DNA of 64,000 nucleotides from assembly GCA_031277615.1 (NCBI GenBank), contig JAITMC010000034.1, positions 124,001-188,000 on the forward strand, written 5' to 3'. Both the position numbers and the translations under genes were made by a program. The notes beneath the pieces are model-generated. The model was not told where the DNA came from and did not search any database. It saw only the letters and a program-made list of their open reading frames with translations. Shown here one piece after another: positions 35,811 to 45,552 of this stretch (within the stretch, counting starts at the first letter, position 1; every line of letters begins with the position of its first letter). The stretch comes from Chryseobacterium sp. (GTDB lineage: Bacteria; Bacteroidota; Bacteroidia; Flavobacteriales; Weeksellaceae).

Positions 35811-36857
35811 ATGAAAATGATTCAAAATTTACATTTTGTAATGCATAAGATAGGAACAGGATTAGCTATTCTGATCGCTGCTGGAAACCTTTTGTACGGG
35901 CAGCAGCCAGGGAGCTGTAATAATACAGATCCGGGAAATAATCCCGGTGATACAGGTTGTGTTGCCTTTACTTACCAGGGGCAGCAGGTTAGCTATACAA
36001 CAGTAAGAGGGAACGATGGTAAGATCTGGTTACAGCAGAATCTGGGAAGCTCACAGGTAGCATCTGATAAGGCTGATGCTGCTTCCTACGGAGATCTTTT
36101 CCAGTGGGGAAGATGGGATGACGGTCACCAGCTTAGAAATTCGGCTGTAACACCGGCATCGGATGAAAACTTCCCGTCAGGACTGGCCGGAAGCAGTTCA
36201 TATATTGCCGGAGAACGTGAATGGTGGGAAGAATTACAGGCTGGGGACCAGTGGACCGCCTCCGATATAAACGATGTAACTCCTGGCAGAGGAATGGATC
36301 CGTGTAAAGCCGTAGGGCCAGGTTGGCAATTGCCTACACAAACCGATTGGGAAGGCATTGTAGACTCGGAAGACATCAACAATCCGGCGAGTGCATACAG
36401 CAGTCATCTGAAACTGCCGGCAACAGGATACAGAGGTTCTTCAAACGGAAATTTCACCTTTGTAGGTCAGCGTGGCTATTTCTGGAGTTCAGACTCTTCT
36501 ATCCTCGGGGCAAAATACCTGTATGTAGGGACCATTATTGCGAATCCTTCTGCAGGGGCACCAAGAGGACAAGGGGCAGCAGTAAGATGCGTCAAAACAG
36601 GACCCGCGCTGGGAATAACAGAAACCATAAGAACAGAGACGATGGGAATATATCCGAACCCTACCCGAAATATCCTGTATATAAAAGCCGATTCCCTGAT
36701 TGAGCGTGTACACCTCTTCAATATGGCGGGACAGAAGATAAATGTGGAGTTTACCAACAATCAGATCAATATGGCCGGACTTCCAAACGGAAATTATATA
36801 GTAGAATTAAAATTGAAAAACGGACAGCGTCTGTCTAAAAAAGTGATTAAAAATTAA
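35811..36857 (+). CDS. Secreted FISUMP-like protein with type IX sorting domain
   Basis: 348 residues with an N-terminal signal region (ILIAAGNLLYGQ). The middle has the pattern of Fibrobacter succinogenes major paralogous domain proteins (GNDGKIWLQQNLGSSQVASD, GDLFQWGRWDDGHQ, GPGWQLPTQTDWE, GYFWSSD, AVRCVK). The C-terminal ~75 residues are a type A T9SS sorting domain (GIYPNPTRNILYI, NMAGLPNGNYIVEL, KKVIKN). Expected at the cell surface or released. Ends at a terminator. Function of the domain is unknown. Confidence 0.8.
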   Translation: MKMIQNLHFVMHKIGTGLAILIAAGNLLYGQQPGSCNNTDPGNNPGDTGCVAFTYQGQQVSYTTVRGNDGKIWLQQNLGSSQVASDKADAASYGDLFQWGRWDDGHQLRNSAVTPASDENFPSGLAGSSSYIAGEREWWEELQAGDQWTASDINDVTPGRGMDPCKAVGPGWQLPTQTDWEGIVDSEDINNPASAYSSHLKLPATGYRGSSNGNFTFVGQRGYFWSSDSSILGAKYLYVGTIIANPSAGAPRGQGAAVRCVKTGPALGITETIRTETMGIYPNPTRNILYIKADSLIERVHLFNMAGQKINVEFTNNQINMAGLPNGNYIVELKLKNGQRLSKKVIKN

Positions 36858-36947
36858 CGTCTATATCGTTGGTTTGATCAATAGAAAGATTGTATCAGAT
36901 TGATATCCATTAAAAAAATAGTTCATTACAATTACTTTTATTGGAAA

Positions 36948-36977
36948 GGCTCATGAAAATTTTTCATGGGCCTTTTT
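36948..36977 (+). terminator. Terminator after the FISUMP-like gene
   Basis: GGC-CATGAAA / TTTCATG-GCC hairpin with one mismatch, then TTTTT. Confidence 0.8.
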
Positions 36978-37076
36978 ATTTAATTTTTTCCTGAAATGCC
37001 GAAATATTTTGAATCAGATAAAACAAAAAGCGATTTAACGAGAAAAAATAATCCTATATTCGATAAAAAATAAGAT

Positions 37077-39914
37077 ATGAAAAAGTTTTATTCCGTTATT
37101 TTTCTGGTCGTTGTAACCTTGGTTTTCGGGCAGATTAACTATACAGTTACTCCAAACCCGTTTAATGAAACGGATGCTGTTACCTTAACTATTCCCGGAG
37201 ATCAGATCGATGAATCCGCCTGGGGAATTTCCAATCATGCCGTCTATATGTGGACCTGGTCTTTTGATACCAATTACCAGAATAGCCAGGATTGCCCCAC
37301 GAACGGAAGCTGGGATAATTCCAACGAACTGAATAAGCTGAATTACGATGCCGGATCGGATTCTTATTCTTTAACATTTACGCCAACTGCCTTTTACGGA
37401 AGAACAGGAATCGGGAGATTTGGATTTTTATTAAAAGATAAAACAGGTGCCCATCAGACCTCACCGGATATTTTTGTCAATGTAGGTGTACTGAATCTTA
37501 ACCTGACGAATCCTCTTCCTAACAGCCTTACTTCGGTTCCGGCAGGAAATACCATCAATATTAATGCAACAACCAATGTAGCAGCCACATTCCAGTTAAA
37601 AGCCAATGGAACCATTGTAAATTCGGTCTCTGCTCCTTCACAGGCTTACACTTATACCTATACCGTCACTCAGGATGCTGAAATGGAGCTGATGGCATCG
37701 GATGCTTCTTCCCATTCAAAAAAAGTAAACTTCACTTTACAGGTTCCAAGGAATGTAGCCACTGAAGCCGTACCCAACTGGATCAGACAGGGTATCAATT
37801 ATCATCCGACAGATCAGACCCGGGTTGGCCTTGCACTTTATGCTCCTCATAAAGACTTTGTCCATGTGATCGGGAGCTTTAACAACTGGGCTGTAAATGA
37901 TGCTTATCTGATGAAAAGAGATACCGCTAATCCTGATCTCTACTGGATTGAGATTACCGGGCTGACGCCCCAGCAGCTGTACACTTTCCAATACAGAACC
38001 AATGATCTGAAAAAAGTGGCCGATCCTTTTTCCCCACAGATCCTGTCTTCTTATGATGACCAGTGGATTTCAGCAGCTACCTATCCGAATCTGCCGCCGT
38101 TTCCTGCGGGACAGGATTTTGAAGTTTCCATGTTTAAAACAGGTCAGGTGCCTTATAGCTGGCAGGCAGCCAACTTCCAGAGACCGGCCAAAGAAGATCT
38201 TGTGGTGTATGAGCTGCTGTTGAGAGACTTTACTCAGGAAAAAAACTGGCAGTCACTGATCAATAAAATTTCCTATCTGAAAGGTCTGAATATCAATGCT
38301 GTTGAGCTGTTGCCGATTATGGAGTTTGAAGGGAATCTTTCATGGGGTTACAACACCTCATTTCATTATGCATTAGACAAAGCTTACGGAACTCCCGAAA
38401 AGTTCAAGGAATTTGTTGATCTGTGCCACCAGAACGGAATTGCCGTGATTTTAGATATTGCCTTTAATCACGCCACGGGACGCTCCCCTTTAGCAAGACT
38501 ATGGAATATTGATCCTGATGGCGACGGTTTCGGCGAAATTGCAGCCAATAATCCTTACTTCAATCAGGTTCCGAAACATTCCTATAATGTATTCAATGAT
38601 TTCAACCATACCAGTTCATCAACGAAATATTACGTTGAAAGATGTCTTCAGCAATGGCTTTCTGAATATAAGATCGATGGTTTCCGCTGGGACCTGACCA
38701 AAGGATTTACCCAAAGCTGCTCCGAAAGTGATGAAGCCTGTACCAATTCCTATCAGCAGGACAGGGTAGACATTATGAAATATTATGCCGACAGACAGTG
38801 GGCTGCTGATCCCAATTCCTATATGATATTTGAACATCTGGGGACGGATGCCGAAGAACAGCAATGGGCCAACTACAGAACAGATGAAGGAAAAGGAGTG
38901 CTGCTTTGGAATAAACAAACGGACGCTTATAACCAGAACACAATGGGATATAAGGAAAACAGCAACTTCGACAGAATGAATCATGCCCTGCACGGTTTTA
39001 CAGGTATGCACGCTGTAGGATACGGGGAAAGCCACGATGAAGAACGTTTAATGTTTAAAAATCTGGCTTACGGAGCGGTGGAAGGAACCTATGATGTTAA
39101 AAACCTGAATACGGCCCTTGACCGGATGAAAACCTTCGGAGCCACATTCTTTACCATTCCCGGCCCTAAAATGATCTGGCAGTTTGGTGAACTTGGGTAT
39201 GAATTCAGCATCAACAGATGTGCGGACGGAAGCATCAGCAGCGGATGCCGTACAGATGAAAAACCGATTGCCTTTACGCTGGGATACGATACCAATACCA
39301 ACAGGAAATCCGTATATGATACCTGGGCTAAAATCATTAATATCAGGAATACTCATCCGGTTTTTCAATCAAAAACGTACAGTATTGAATCCAATAATCT
39401 GACGAATGATCCGGAAGGTCTTATTACAAGAATTTATGTTTATGATCCGGCCATCACCGGAATGAAGAATGTTGTGGTTCTGGCTAACTTTGCCACATCT
39501 TCCCGGAATGTAGTCCCTTATTTCCCTTACGCCGGACAGTGGCAGAACCTCATGGATAATACGGTGTCCGATATTGTGTCCACAACGGCTCCGATTACTT
39601 TGCAGCCGGGAGAATTCAGAATCTTCGGTAATTATTCAGGAACACTTTCCGTAGCTGATGAAAATGCTGTGAATAAACTGTCGCTTCAGGTTGTGGATAA
39701 TCCTGTAAAGAACAGTGTGGTAAAATTCAGATATCATAAAGTGAAAAACGGGGAAATCATCATCTATGATATGAATGGCCGGAAAATGGATTCGTTTAAA
39801 TTAAATAACGGAGACGGAATGTATGAAATGAAGACCCATTATCCGGCCGGAACTTACCTCGTTCATCTGAAATCAGAAACGGGTACAGCGATTCAGAAAA
39901 TGATTATTCAATAA
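37077..39914 (+). CDS. Secreted GH13 alpha-amylase-type enzyme with T9SS domain
   Basis: 945 residues. Signal peptide (ends LVFGQ). N-terminal beta-sandwich domains (about 20-240), then a CBM48/E-set-like module (about 245-340; HVIGSFNNWAV, YTFQYRTNDLKKVADPFS). GH13 barrel: region I VILDIAFNHA (about 459), region II GFRWDLTKG with the nucleophile Asp (about 538), region III IFEHLG with the acid/base Glu (about 585), region IV GESHDEERL (about 652). A C-terminal T9SS sorting domain ends in PAGTYLVHLKSETG ... KMIIQ. Predicted surface or extracellular alpha-glucan hydrolase. No sus genes are adjacent. Confidence 0.9.
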   Translation: MKKFYSVIFLVVVTLVFGQINYTVTPNPFNETDAVTLTIPGDQIDESAWGISNHAVYMWTWSFDTNYQNSQDCPTNGSWDNSNELNKLNYDAGSDSYSLTFTPTAFYGRTGIGRFGFLLKDKTGAHQTSPDIFVNVGVLNLNLTNPLPNSLTSVPAGNTININATTNVAATFQLKANGTIVNSVSAPSQAYTYTYTVTQDAEMELMASDASSHSKKVNFTLQVPRNVATEAVPNWIRQGINYHPTDQTRVGLALYAPHKDFVHVIGSFNNWAVNDAYLMKRDTANPDLYWIEITGLTPQQLYTFQYRTNDLKKVADPFSPQILSSYDDQWISAATYPNLPPFPAGQDFEVSMFKTGQVPYSWQAANFQRPAKEDLVVYELLLRDFTQEKNWQSLINKISYLKGLNINAVELLPIMEFEGNLSWGYNTSFHYALDKAYGTPEKFKEFVDLCHQNGIAVILDIAFNHATGRSPLARLWNIDPDGDGFGEIAANNPYFNQVPKHSYNVFNDFNHTSSSTKYYVERCLQQWLSEYKIDGFRWDLTKGFTQSCSESDEACTNSYQQDRVDIMKYYADRQWAADPNSYMIFEHLGTDAEEQQWANYRTDEGKGVLLWNKQTDAYNQNTMGYKENSNFDRMNHALHGFTGMHAVGYGESHDEERLMFKNLAYGAVEGTYDVKNLNTALDRMKTFGATFFTIPGPKMIWQFGELGYEFSINRCADGSISSGCRTDEKPIAFTLGYDTNTNRKSVYDTWAKIINIRNTHPVFQSKTYSIESNNLTNDPEGLITRIYVYDPAITGMKNVVVLANFATSSRNVVPYFPYAGQWQNLMDNTVSDIVSTTAPITLQPGEFRIFGNYSGTLSVADENAVNKLSLQVVDNPVKNSVVKFRYHKVKNGEIIIYDMNGRKMDSFKLNNGDGMYEMKTHYPAGTYLVHLKSETGTAIQKMIIQ

Positions 39915-39924
39915 AAATAAAAAG

Positions 39925-39957
39925 GCAAATTTGCAGATCAGCAGATTTGCTTTTTTT
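39925..39957 (+). terminator. Terminator after the amylase gene
   Basis: GCAAAT..TGC / GCA..ATTTGC stem with AGATCA loop, followed by seven T. Confidence 0.82.
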
Positions 39958-40032
39958 ATCTTTATTATCCCGTCCCCTATACAGAACTTAAGATTGGATG
40001 GGATTTTGAAGTAACTTTTAATTTTTAGCGGA

Positions 40033-41331
40033 ATGAGTACGGTTTCACACAGAATCGGCTGGAAAACAGCAGCAGCTATCGTAGTTTCTAATATGATCGG
40101 AACAGGAATATTTACCACTCTGGGCTTCCAGCTGTCTGATATTACCAATACCTACAGTATTTTCCTTCTTTGGATGATCGGCGGAATTCTGGCCCTGTTC
40201 GGAGCTTTCTGCTATGCTGAGTTAGGCTCTTATTACAAAGGAAACGGAGGAGATTATATTTATTTGAAAGAAACCTATCATCCGATATTGGGTTATCTGG
40301 TGAGCTGGATCTCTTTAATTATCGGCTTTTCGTCGCCGGTGGCCCTGGCTGCTCTCGCGATGTCAAAGTATCTTTCCGCTTTTGATGTTACTTTTGGAAA
40401 TGGTTTTGCCATTGCCATTATTTTTATGGTTGCACTGAGTCTGTCATTCAGTTTGAAGGCATCAGGCAGGTTTCATAATTTTTTTACCTTCATCAAGATT
40501 GTTTTTATCATCGTTTTGGTCTGTTTAGGTGTTTTTATTTCAGGGACAGACGCAGGAAACAGTCTTAGTTTTGATAACCGTTGGCAGAACGAAATCATGC
40601 TGCCGGCTTTTGCTACTTCCCTGGTTTTTGTTACCTATTCCTATACCGGCTGGAACTCTGCCTCCTATATTGCCGGCGAAATAAAAGATGTTCAGAAAAA
40701 TCTGCCCAAATCGCTGATTCTGGGAACGCTGTTTGTGACGGTAAGCTATCTGTTCGTTAATTTCATCATGCTGAAACACGCACCGGTAAGCCAGCTGGCT
40801 GGAAAAGAAGATGTGATGGGAGAAGCGGCCGGAAATATGTTAGGAGCCGCCTTCGGAAAGCTTGTTAATATCTTTATTGCGTTACAGCTGGTAGCAACCA
40901 TCAGCGGCTATCTGTGGGTAGGCTCCAGGCTTACCCAGGCTTTTGCGGTAGAAAACCGCTTATGGAAATCATTGGGAATCCTTAATAAAAAAGGAATTCC
41001 GGTGCGGGCCCTCTTTGCTCATGCGGTGATCGCAACAGTAATTATTCTTATGGGAAGCTTCAAAGAAATTTTTGTTTATACCGCTTTTATCCTTCAGTTG
41101 TTTGCCAGCTTATCTATCTCTACCGTTTTCTTTCTTAAAAAAGAACGACGGAAAATCTTTAAGTCTGATCTTTTTTACATTTTCCCTGCTGTTTTTCTGC
41201 TATTCAGCGGCTATATCCTCTATTTTACCCTGATCCATAATCCCAGAGAGAGCCTCATAGGATTGGGAATTGTAGCCTTAGGAATTGTTTTGTATCTGAT
41301 TGACCGAAGACTTTCTAAATCAGAAAACTAA
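40033..41331 (+). CDS. APC-family amino acid permease
   Basis: 432 residues, twelve predicted helices. Helix 1 holds the APC substrate motif SNMIGTGIFTTLGF; helix 6 region is FVTYSYTGWNSASYIAGEIK, another family signature. Inner-membrane secondary transporter of amino acids; substrate not determinable. Alone between the amylase and prfA. Confidence 0.87.
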   Translation: MSTVSHRIGWKTAAAIVVSNMIGTGIFTTLGFQLSDITNTYSIFLLWMIGGILALFGAFCYAELGSYYKGNGGDYIYLKETYHPILGYLVSWISLIIGFSSPVALAALAMSKYLSAFDVTFGNGFAIAIIFMVALSLSFSLKASGRFHNFFTFIKIVFIIVLVCLGVFISGTDAGNSLSFDNRWQNEIMLPAFATSLVFVTYSYTGWNSASYIAGEIKDVQKNLPKSLILGTLFVTVSYLFVNFIMLKHAPVSQLAGKEDVMGEAAGNMLGAAFGKLVNIFIALQLVATISGYLWVGSRLTQAFAVENRLWKSLGILNKKGIPVRALFAHAVIATVIILMGSFKEIFVYTAFILQLFASLSISTVFFLKKERRKIFKSDLFYIFPAVFLLFSGYILYFTLIHNPRESLIGLGIVALGIVLYLIDRRLSKSEN

Positions 41332-41386
41332 AGGGGTTTTAAATTGAATTAATAATTCTTATCTTTGCACTCTCAAAAATTCTACA

Positions 41387-42472
41387 ATGTCTAAATCATT
41401 AATTCCAAAATTAGAAGCTATAAAACAAAGATATAATGAGGTTGCCGATCTTATTATACAGCCTGATGTAATTTCAGACCAGAAAAAATATTCTTCTTTA
41501 AACAAAGAATACAGCGATTTAGGGAAAATTGTAAAAGTCTATGACCAGTACAAAGGGGCTCTGGATGCGATTGAAGAATCTGAAGAGATCATTGCTGACG
41601 GATCAGACAGAGACCTGGTAGATCTTGCGAAAGAAGAAAAGCTGGAAGCTCAGGCGAAACTTCCGGGCCTCGAAGAAGAATTGAAAGTTCTTCTGATCCC
41701 GAAAGATCCGACAGATGACAAAAACGTTATTGTAGAATTGCGTGCCGGAACAGGAGGAGATGAAGCAGCTATATTCGTGGAAGATATCTACAGAATGTAC
41801 ACCATGTATTTCAAAGCAAAAGGATGGAGACATGAAGTGACCGATTCCAATGAAGCAGCAAAAGGCTATAAGGAACTGATCATGAAGGTAGAAGGAGAAG
41901 GAGTATATGGTATCATGAAATTTGAATCAGGGGTTCACCGTGTACAGCGTGTTCCTGAAACAGAATCTCAGGGAAGAGTTCATACTTCAGCCATTACCAT
42001 TGCTGTGCTTCCGGAAGCTGAAGAAGTGGATTTTGAACTGAACCCGGCAGATATTGAAATGCAGACTTCCCGTTCAGGAGGTGCAGGAGGTCAGAACGTA
42101 AACAAGGTTGAAACCAAAGTACAGCTTACCCATAAGCCTTCAGGACTTGTAGTCGTTTGTCAGCAGGCCCGTTCTCAGCTGGCTAACCGTGAGCTGGCCA
42201 TGGAAATGCTGAGAACCAAGCTTTACGATATCGAATTACAGAAAGTTCAGGGAGATATTGCAGCACAACGTAAATCTATGGTCTCTACCGGAGACCGTTC
42301 TGCCAAGATCAAAACGTACAACTATCCTCAGGGAAGGGTAACCGATCACAGAATCAACAAATCCATGTATAATCTGGATGCCTATATGAACGGGGATATT
42401 TCTGAGATGATCGATGCGGTGATCATGGCTGAGAATGCAGAGAAGATGAAAGGAGAAGAAGAAAATTTATAA
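41387..42472 (+). CDS. prfA: Peptide chain release factor 1
   Basis: 361 residues. Recognises UAA and UAG: the anticodon-like tripeptide is PET in [10 protein letters not shown] (PxT class of RF1). The catalytic GGQ loop is residues 234-236 ([16 protein letters not shown]). Full-length with domain 1, so it is the housekeeping factor, unlike the truncated PrfH at 54.4 kb. A TATCTTTG -7 box lies at 41360-41367; a terminator follows. Confidence 0.96.
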   Translation: MSKSLIPKLEAIKQRYNEVADLIIQPDVISDQKKYSSLNKEYSDLGKIVKVYDQYKGALDAIEESEEIIADGSDRDLVDLAKEEKLEAQAKLPGLEEELKVLLIPKDPTDDKNVIVELRAGTGGDEAAIFVEDIYRMYTMYFKAKGWRHEVTDSNEAAKGYKELIMKVEGEGVYGIMKFESGVHRVQRVPETESQGRVHTSAITIAVLPEAEEVDFELNPADIEMQTSRSGGAGGQNVNKVETKVQLTHKPSGLVVVCQQARSQLANRELAMEMLRTKLYDIELQKVQGDIAAQRKSMVSTGDRSAKIKTYNYPQGRVTDHRINKSMYNLDAYMNGDISEMIDAVIMAENAEKMKGEEENL

Positions 42473-42485
42473 ACCGATATTAGCG

Positions 42486-42514
42486 AAGCTCCTGTTTATC
42501 AGGGGCTTTTTTTT
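42486..42514 (+). terminator. Terminator after prfA
   Basis: AAGC-CCTG / CAGG-GCTT stem with a TTTAT loop and a long T run. Confidence 0.85.
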
Positions 42515-42554
42515 GCATAAAACATTCATCACCTGAAAAAAACTCAATATTAAT

Positions 42555-43226
42555 ATGAAAAATTTTAAACTTATTGTACTTCTGTTTATGGCTGTTCTAA
42601 GCCAGAATCTGATGGCCCAGGCAGAAGTGAAAAAGCCGGGCGAGGTCTTTGAAATGTATTTCGGCTCTTTTGTGAAAAATGACCAGGCCACTCTGAATAA
42701 ACTGAACGAATACCTTAAACCGACGGTAGAAGGGCAGGATGCTTATCAGGTTGATTTTAAAACCGTATTCGCAGAAACCCTGAAAAACAGTACGGAAGGA
42801 TTTTTATCCGCATTTTCCAAATCGGCTGCCAAGGCCAATAAAAAGGAAGCAGATAATTATTTCATAGCCATGATGGATAATTTTAAAAATGGAAAAGTAA
42901 CCGTGAAAGATGTGAAAATTGTTCAGAATGAATATGTAGAAGATCAGAAAATTGCTGAGGTAACCTATTCCGTAAGCTTTAAAGTCCCTTCTAAAATGCC
43001 TGATGATCCTGCGGCAGATCCCAAGAAAATCAATGCTCAGGAACTGAAGAAATACCTTACGGAAAGCATTCAGAATTTTAAAAATGCAGATAAAGAAATT
43101 ACCACAGAGCTTCAGTTCAGTTTATACCAGCTTACAGAAGGTGGAAAAATCTACTACTGGAACGGAAGTCCTGATGAAATTGTAACTGCTCTTACTGATT
43201 TCTATTTTGCAGGTTTCGGCTCATAA
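42555..43226 (+). CDS. Secreted protein of unknown function
   Basis: 223 residues, signal peptide (LFMAVLSQNLMAQ). The mature protein is rich in Lys and helical (FKTVFAETLKNSTEGFLSAF), then beta (KVTVKDVKIVQNEYVEDQKI), a layout similar to NTF2-like or DUF4878-like periplasmic proteins, but I cannot assign it. A terminator on each side makes it monocistronic. Confidence 0.65.
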   Translation: MKNFKLIVLLFMAVLSQNLMAQAEVKKPGEVFEMYFGSFVKNDQATLNKLNEYLKPTVEGQDAYQVDFKTVFAETLKNSTEGFLSAFSKSAAKANKKEADNYFIAMMDNFKNGKVTVKDVKIVQNEYVEDQKIAEVTYSVSFKVPSKMPDDPAADPKKINAQELKKYLTESIQNFKNADKEITTELQFSLYQLTEGGKIYYWNGSPDEIVTALTDFYFAGFGS

Positions 43227-43244
43227 CCCTAAAGATATTTCATT

Positions 43245-43272
43245 AAAAAGTCCTGATTTCAGGACTTTTTTT
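43245..43272 (+). terminator. Terminator before the prolyl oligopeptidase gene
   Basis: AAAAAGTCCTG / CAGGACTTTTT with an ATTT loop, T run to 43272. Confidence 0.9.
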
Positions 43273-43312
43273 ATTTCATATACTTTACGTATTTTTGAGA
43301 AAATCGTTCGAC

Positions 43313-45415
43313 ATGAATTTTAAACCTATCTTATTAACTGCTGGAGTTCTGTTTTCAGCATCTTTTTATTCTCAAAAAATGAATTATCCTAAAGCATTAA
43401 AAGGAAGCCAGACAGATACCTATTTTGGCAATGCTGTTTCAGATCCGTTCAGAGATCTTGAAAATGACTCGGAGGCTACCAAAAAATGGGTGGATGAGGA
43501 AGTGGCCTACAGCCAGAATTATCTGGATAAAATCCCGTTCAGAAATAAGATCAAAGACCAGTTGAGAGACATCTGGAATTATGAAAAAATTTCAGCCCCT
43601 TTCAAGGAAGGCGATTATACATATTATTATAAAAATGACGGCCTGCAGGCACAGTCTATTCTGTACAGAACCAATAATAAGACTAAGGCTACCGAAATAT
43701 TTTTAGACCCTAATAAATTTTCAGATAAAGGAACCACCTCACTCTCCAACCTGTCATTCAACAAAAAAGGAAATCTGGCCGCTTATTCTATTTCTGAAGG
43801 AGGAAGTGACTGGAACAAGATCATCATCATAGATGCCGTTTCCAAAAAACAGATCGATGAAACACTGTTAGATGTAAAATTCAGCGGAATTTCATGGCAG
43901 GGAGACGTAGGATTTTATTATTCAAGCTACGATAAACCAAAAGAAGGAACCGTACTTTCGGGGATGACGGATAAGCATAAAGTATTCTTCCATAAGTTAG
44001 GGACCAAACAGTCTGAGGATAAACTGATCTTCGGAGGTGAAAAAACACCAAGAAGATATCTGGGGGCAGGCGTTTCGGAAGATCAGAGATACCTGATCAT
44101 TTCTGCGGCGAATGCTACCAACGGGAATGAGCTTTACATCAAAGATCTTAAAAAAGGCGGCGATTTTGTACAGATCGTAAAAGGCTTTGACATCAATGCC
44201 AGTATCGTAGATACCCAGGGCGATGACCTTTTCATTTTTACCGATAAAGATGCCCCGAATATGCGCCTGGTAAAAACAACCATCAAAAACCCGGCTCCCG
44301 AAACCTGGAAAGATGTTATCCCGCAAACCGAAAATGTACTGGGAATCTCTTCCGGAGGAGGGTATTTCTTTGCAACGTATATGATTGATGCTATTGACCA
44401 GGTAAAACAATTTGATAAAACCGGAAAGCTGGTAAGAGAAATTACCCTTCCGGGAAAAGGAAATATCGGAGGTTTCGGCGGTAAGGAAAAAGAAAAAGAA
44501 CTTTATTTCTCATTCAGCAATTATATTACTCCCGGAACCACTTATAAATTCAATGCAGATACAGGAAAATCTGAAGTATATCAGAAACCTAAAGTAAAGT
44601 TCAATCCGGACGATTATGTTTCAGAACAGGTTTTCTATACTTCAAAAGACGGAACAAAAGTTCCGATGATGATCAACTATAAAAAAGGAACCAAGCTTGA
44701 CGGAAAGAATCCTACCATCCTGTACTCTTACGGAGGTTTCAATATCAGTTTACAGCCTTCTTTCTCTGTAGTGAATGCAATCTGGATGGAAAACGGAGGA
44801 ATCTATGCCGTTCCGAACATCCGTGGTGGCGGTGAATACGGTAAAAAATGGCATGATGCCGGAACAAAAATGCAGAAGAAAAATGTTTTTGAAGACTTTA
44901 TTGCTGCAGGAGAATATCTTCAGAGTAAAGGCTATACTTCAAAAGAGTATATGGCACTTTCGGGAAGATCAAACGGAGGCCTTCTGGTAGGAGCAACCAT
45001 GACGATGCGTCCTGATCTTGCGAAAGTAGCTTTCCCCGGAGTAGGAGTTCTGGATATGCTGAGATACAATAAATTTACAGCAGGAGCCGGCTGGTCATAC
45101 GACTACGGAACCGCTGAAGACAATAAAGAAATGTTTGAATATCTTAAATCCTATTCTCCGGTTCATAATGTGAAGAAAGGAACGTGTTATCCGTCTACGA
45201 TGATTATTACCAGTGATCATGATGACAGAGTGGTTCCGGCACACTCATTTAAGTTTGGAGCCGAACTTCAGGAAAAACAGGCATGTAAAAATCCTATTTT
45301 GTTAAGGATTGAGAAAAATGCAGGTCACGGAGCAGGAAGATCAACGGAACAGGTGATCAGCGAAAATGCAGATCTTATTTCATTTGCCCTGTATGAGATG
45401 GGAATTAAAAAATAG
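43313..45415 (+). CDS. Prolyl oligopeptidase (family S9A)
   Basis: About 700 residues with a signal peptide (LLTAGVLFSASFYSQ). An N-terminal lid (PKALKGSQTDTYFGNAVSDP) and a seven-bladed propeller precede the alpha/beta hydrolase. Catalytic triad: Ser553 in SGRSNGGLLVG, Asp637 in DHDDRVVPAHS, His672 in NAGHGAG. Cleaves after proline in short peptides; here periplasmic. I chose ATG 43313 because a TTG start at 43295 lies inside a TATTTTTG promoter box (43290-43297). Confidence 0.93.
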   Translation: MNFKPILLTAGVLFSASFYSQKMNYPKALKGSQTDTYFGNAVSDPFRDLENDSEATKKWVDEEVAYSQNYLDKIPFRNKIKDQLRDIWNYEKISAPFKEGDYTYYYKNDGLQAQSILYRTNNKTKATEIFLDPNKFSDKGTTSLSNLSFNKKGNLAAYSISEGGSDWNKIIIIDAVSKKQIDETLLDVKFSGISWQGDVGFYYSSYDKPKEGTVLSGMTDKHKVFFHKLGTKQSEDKLIFGGEKTPRRYLGAGVSEDQRYLIISAANATNGNELYIKDLKKGGDFVQIVKGFDINASIVDTQGDDLFIFTDKDAPNMRLVKTTIKNPAPETWKDVIPQTENVLGISSGGGYFFATYMIDAIDQVKQFDKTGKLVREITLPGKGNIGGFGGKEKEKELYFSFSNYITPGTTYKFNADTGKSEVYQKPKVKFNPDDYVSEQVFYTSKDGTKVPMMINYKKGTKLDGKNPTILYSYGGFNISLQPSFSVVNAIWMENGGIYAVPNIRGGGEYGKKWHDAGTKMQKKNVFEDFIAAGEYLQSKGYTSKEYMALSGRSNGGLLVGATMTMRPDLAKVAFPGVGVLDMLRYNKFTAGAGWSYDYGTAEDNKEMFEYLKSYSPVHNVKKGTCYPSTMIITSDHDDRVVPAHSFKFGAELQEKQACKNPILLRIEKNAGHGAGRSTEQVISENADLISFALYEMGIKK

Positions 45416-45442
45416 AAATAAAATGATATAAAAATAATCAAG

Positions 45443-45477
45443 GTGGGTAATTTAATTGAAATTATCCACTTTTTTTA
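45443..45477 (+). terminator. Terminator after the prolyl oligopeptidase gene
   Basis: GTGG-TAATTT / AAATTA-CCAC stem with an AATTG loop, then T run. Confidence 0.85.
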
Positions 45478-45552
45478 ATTCTATATTAACGGTATTCGTT
45501 ACTTTTGTGCTGGATATTTAAAAATTATTAATTCTATTCAGTTAGAAAAGTT

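Noticed and set aside
43295-43312. TTG start for the prolyl oligopeptidase
   Set aside because: It lies inside the TATTTTTG promoter box and would displace the signal peptide from the N-terminus.
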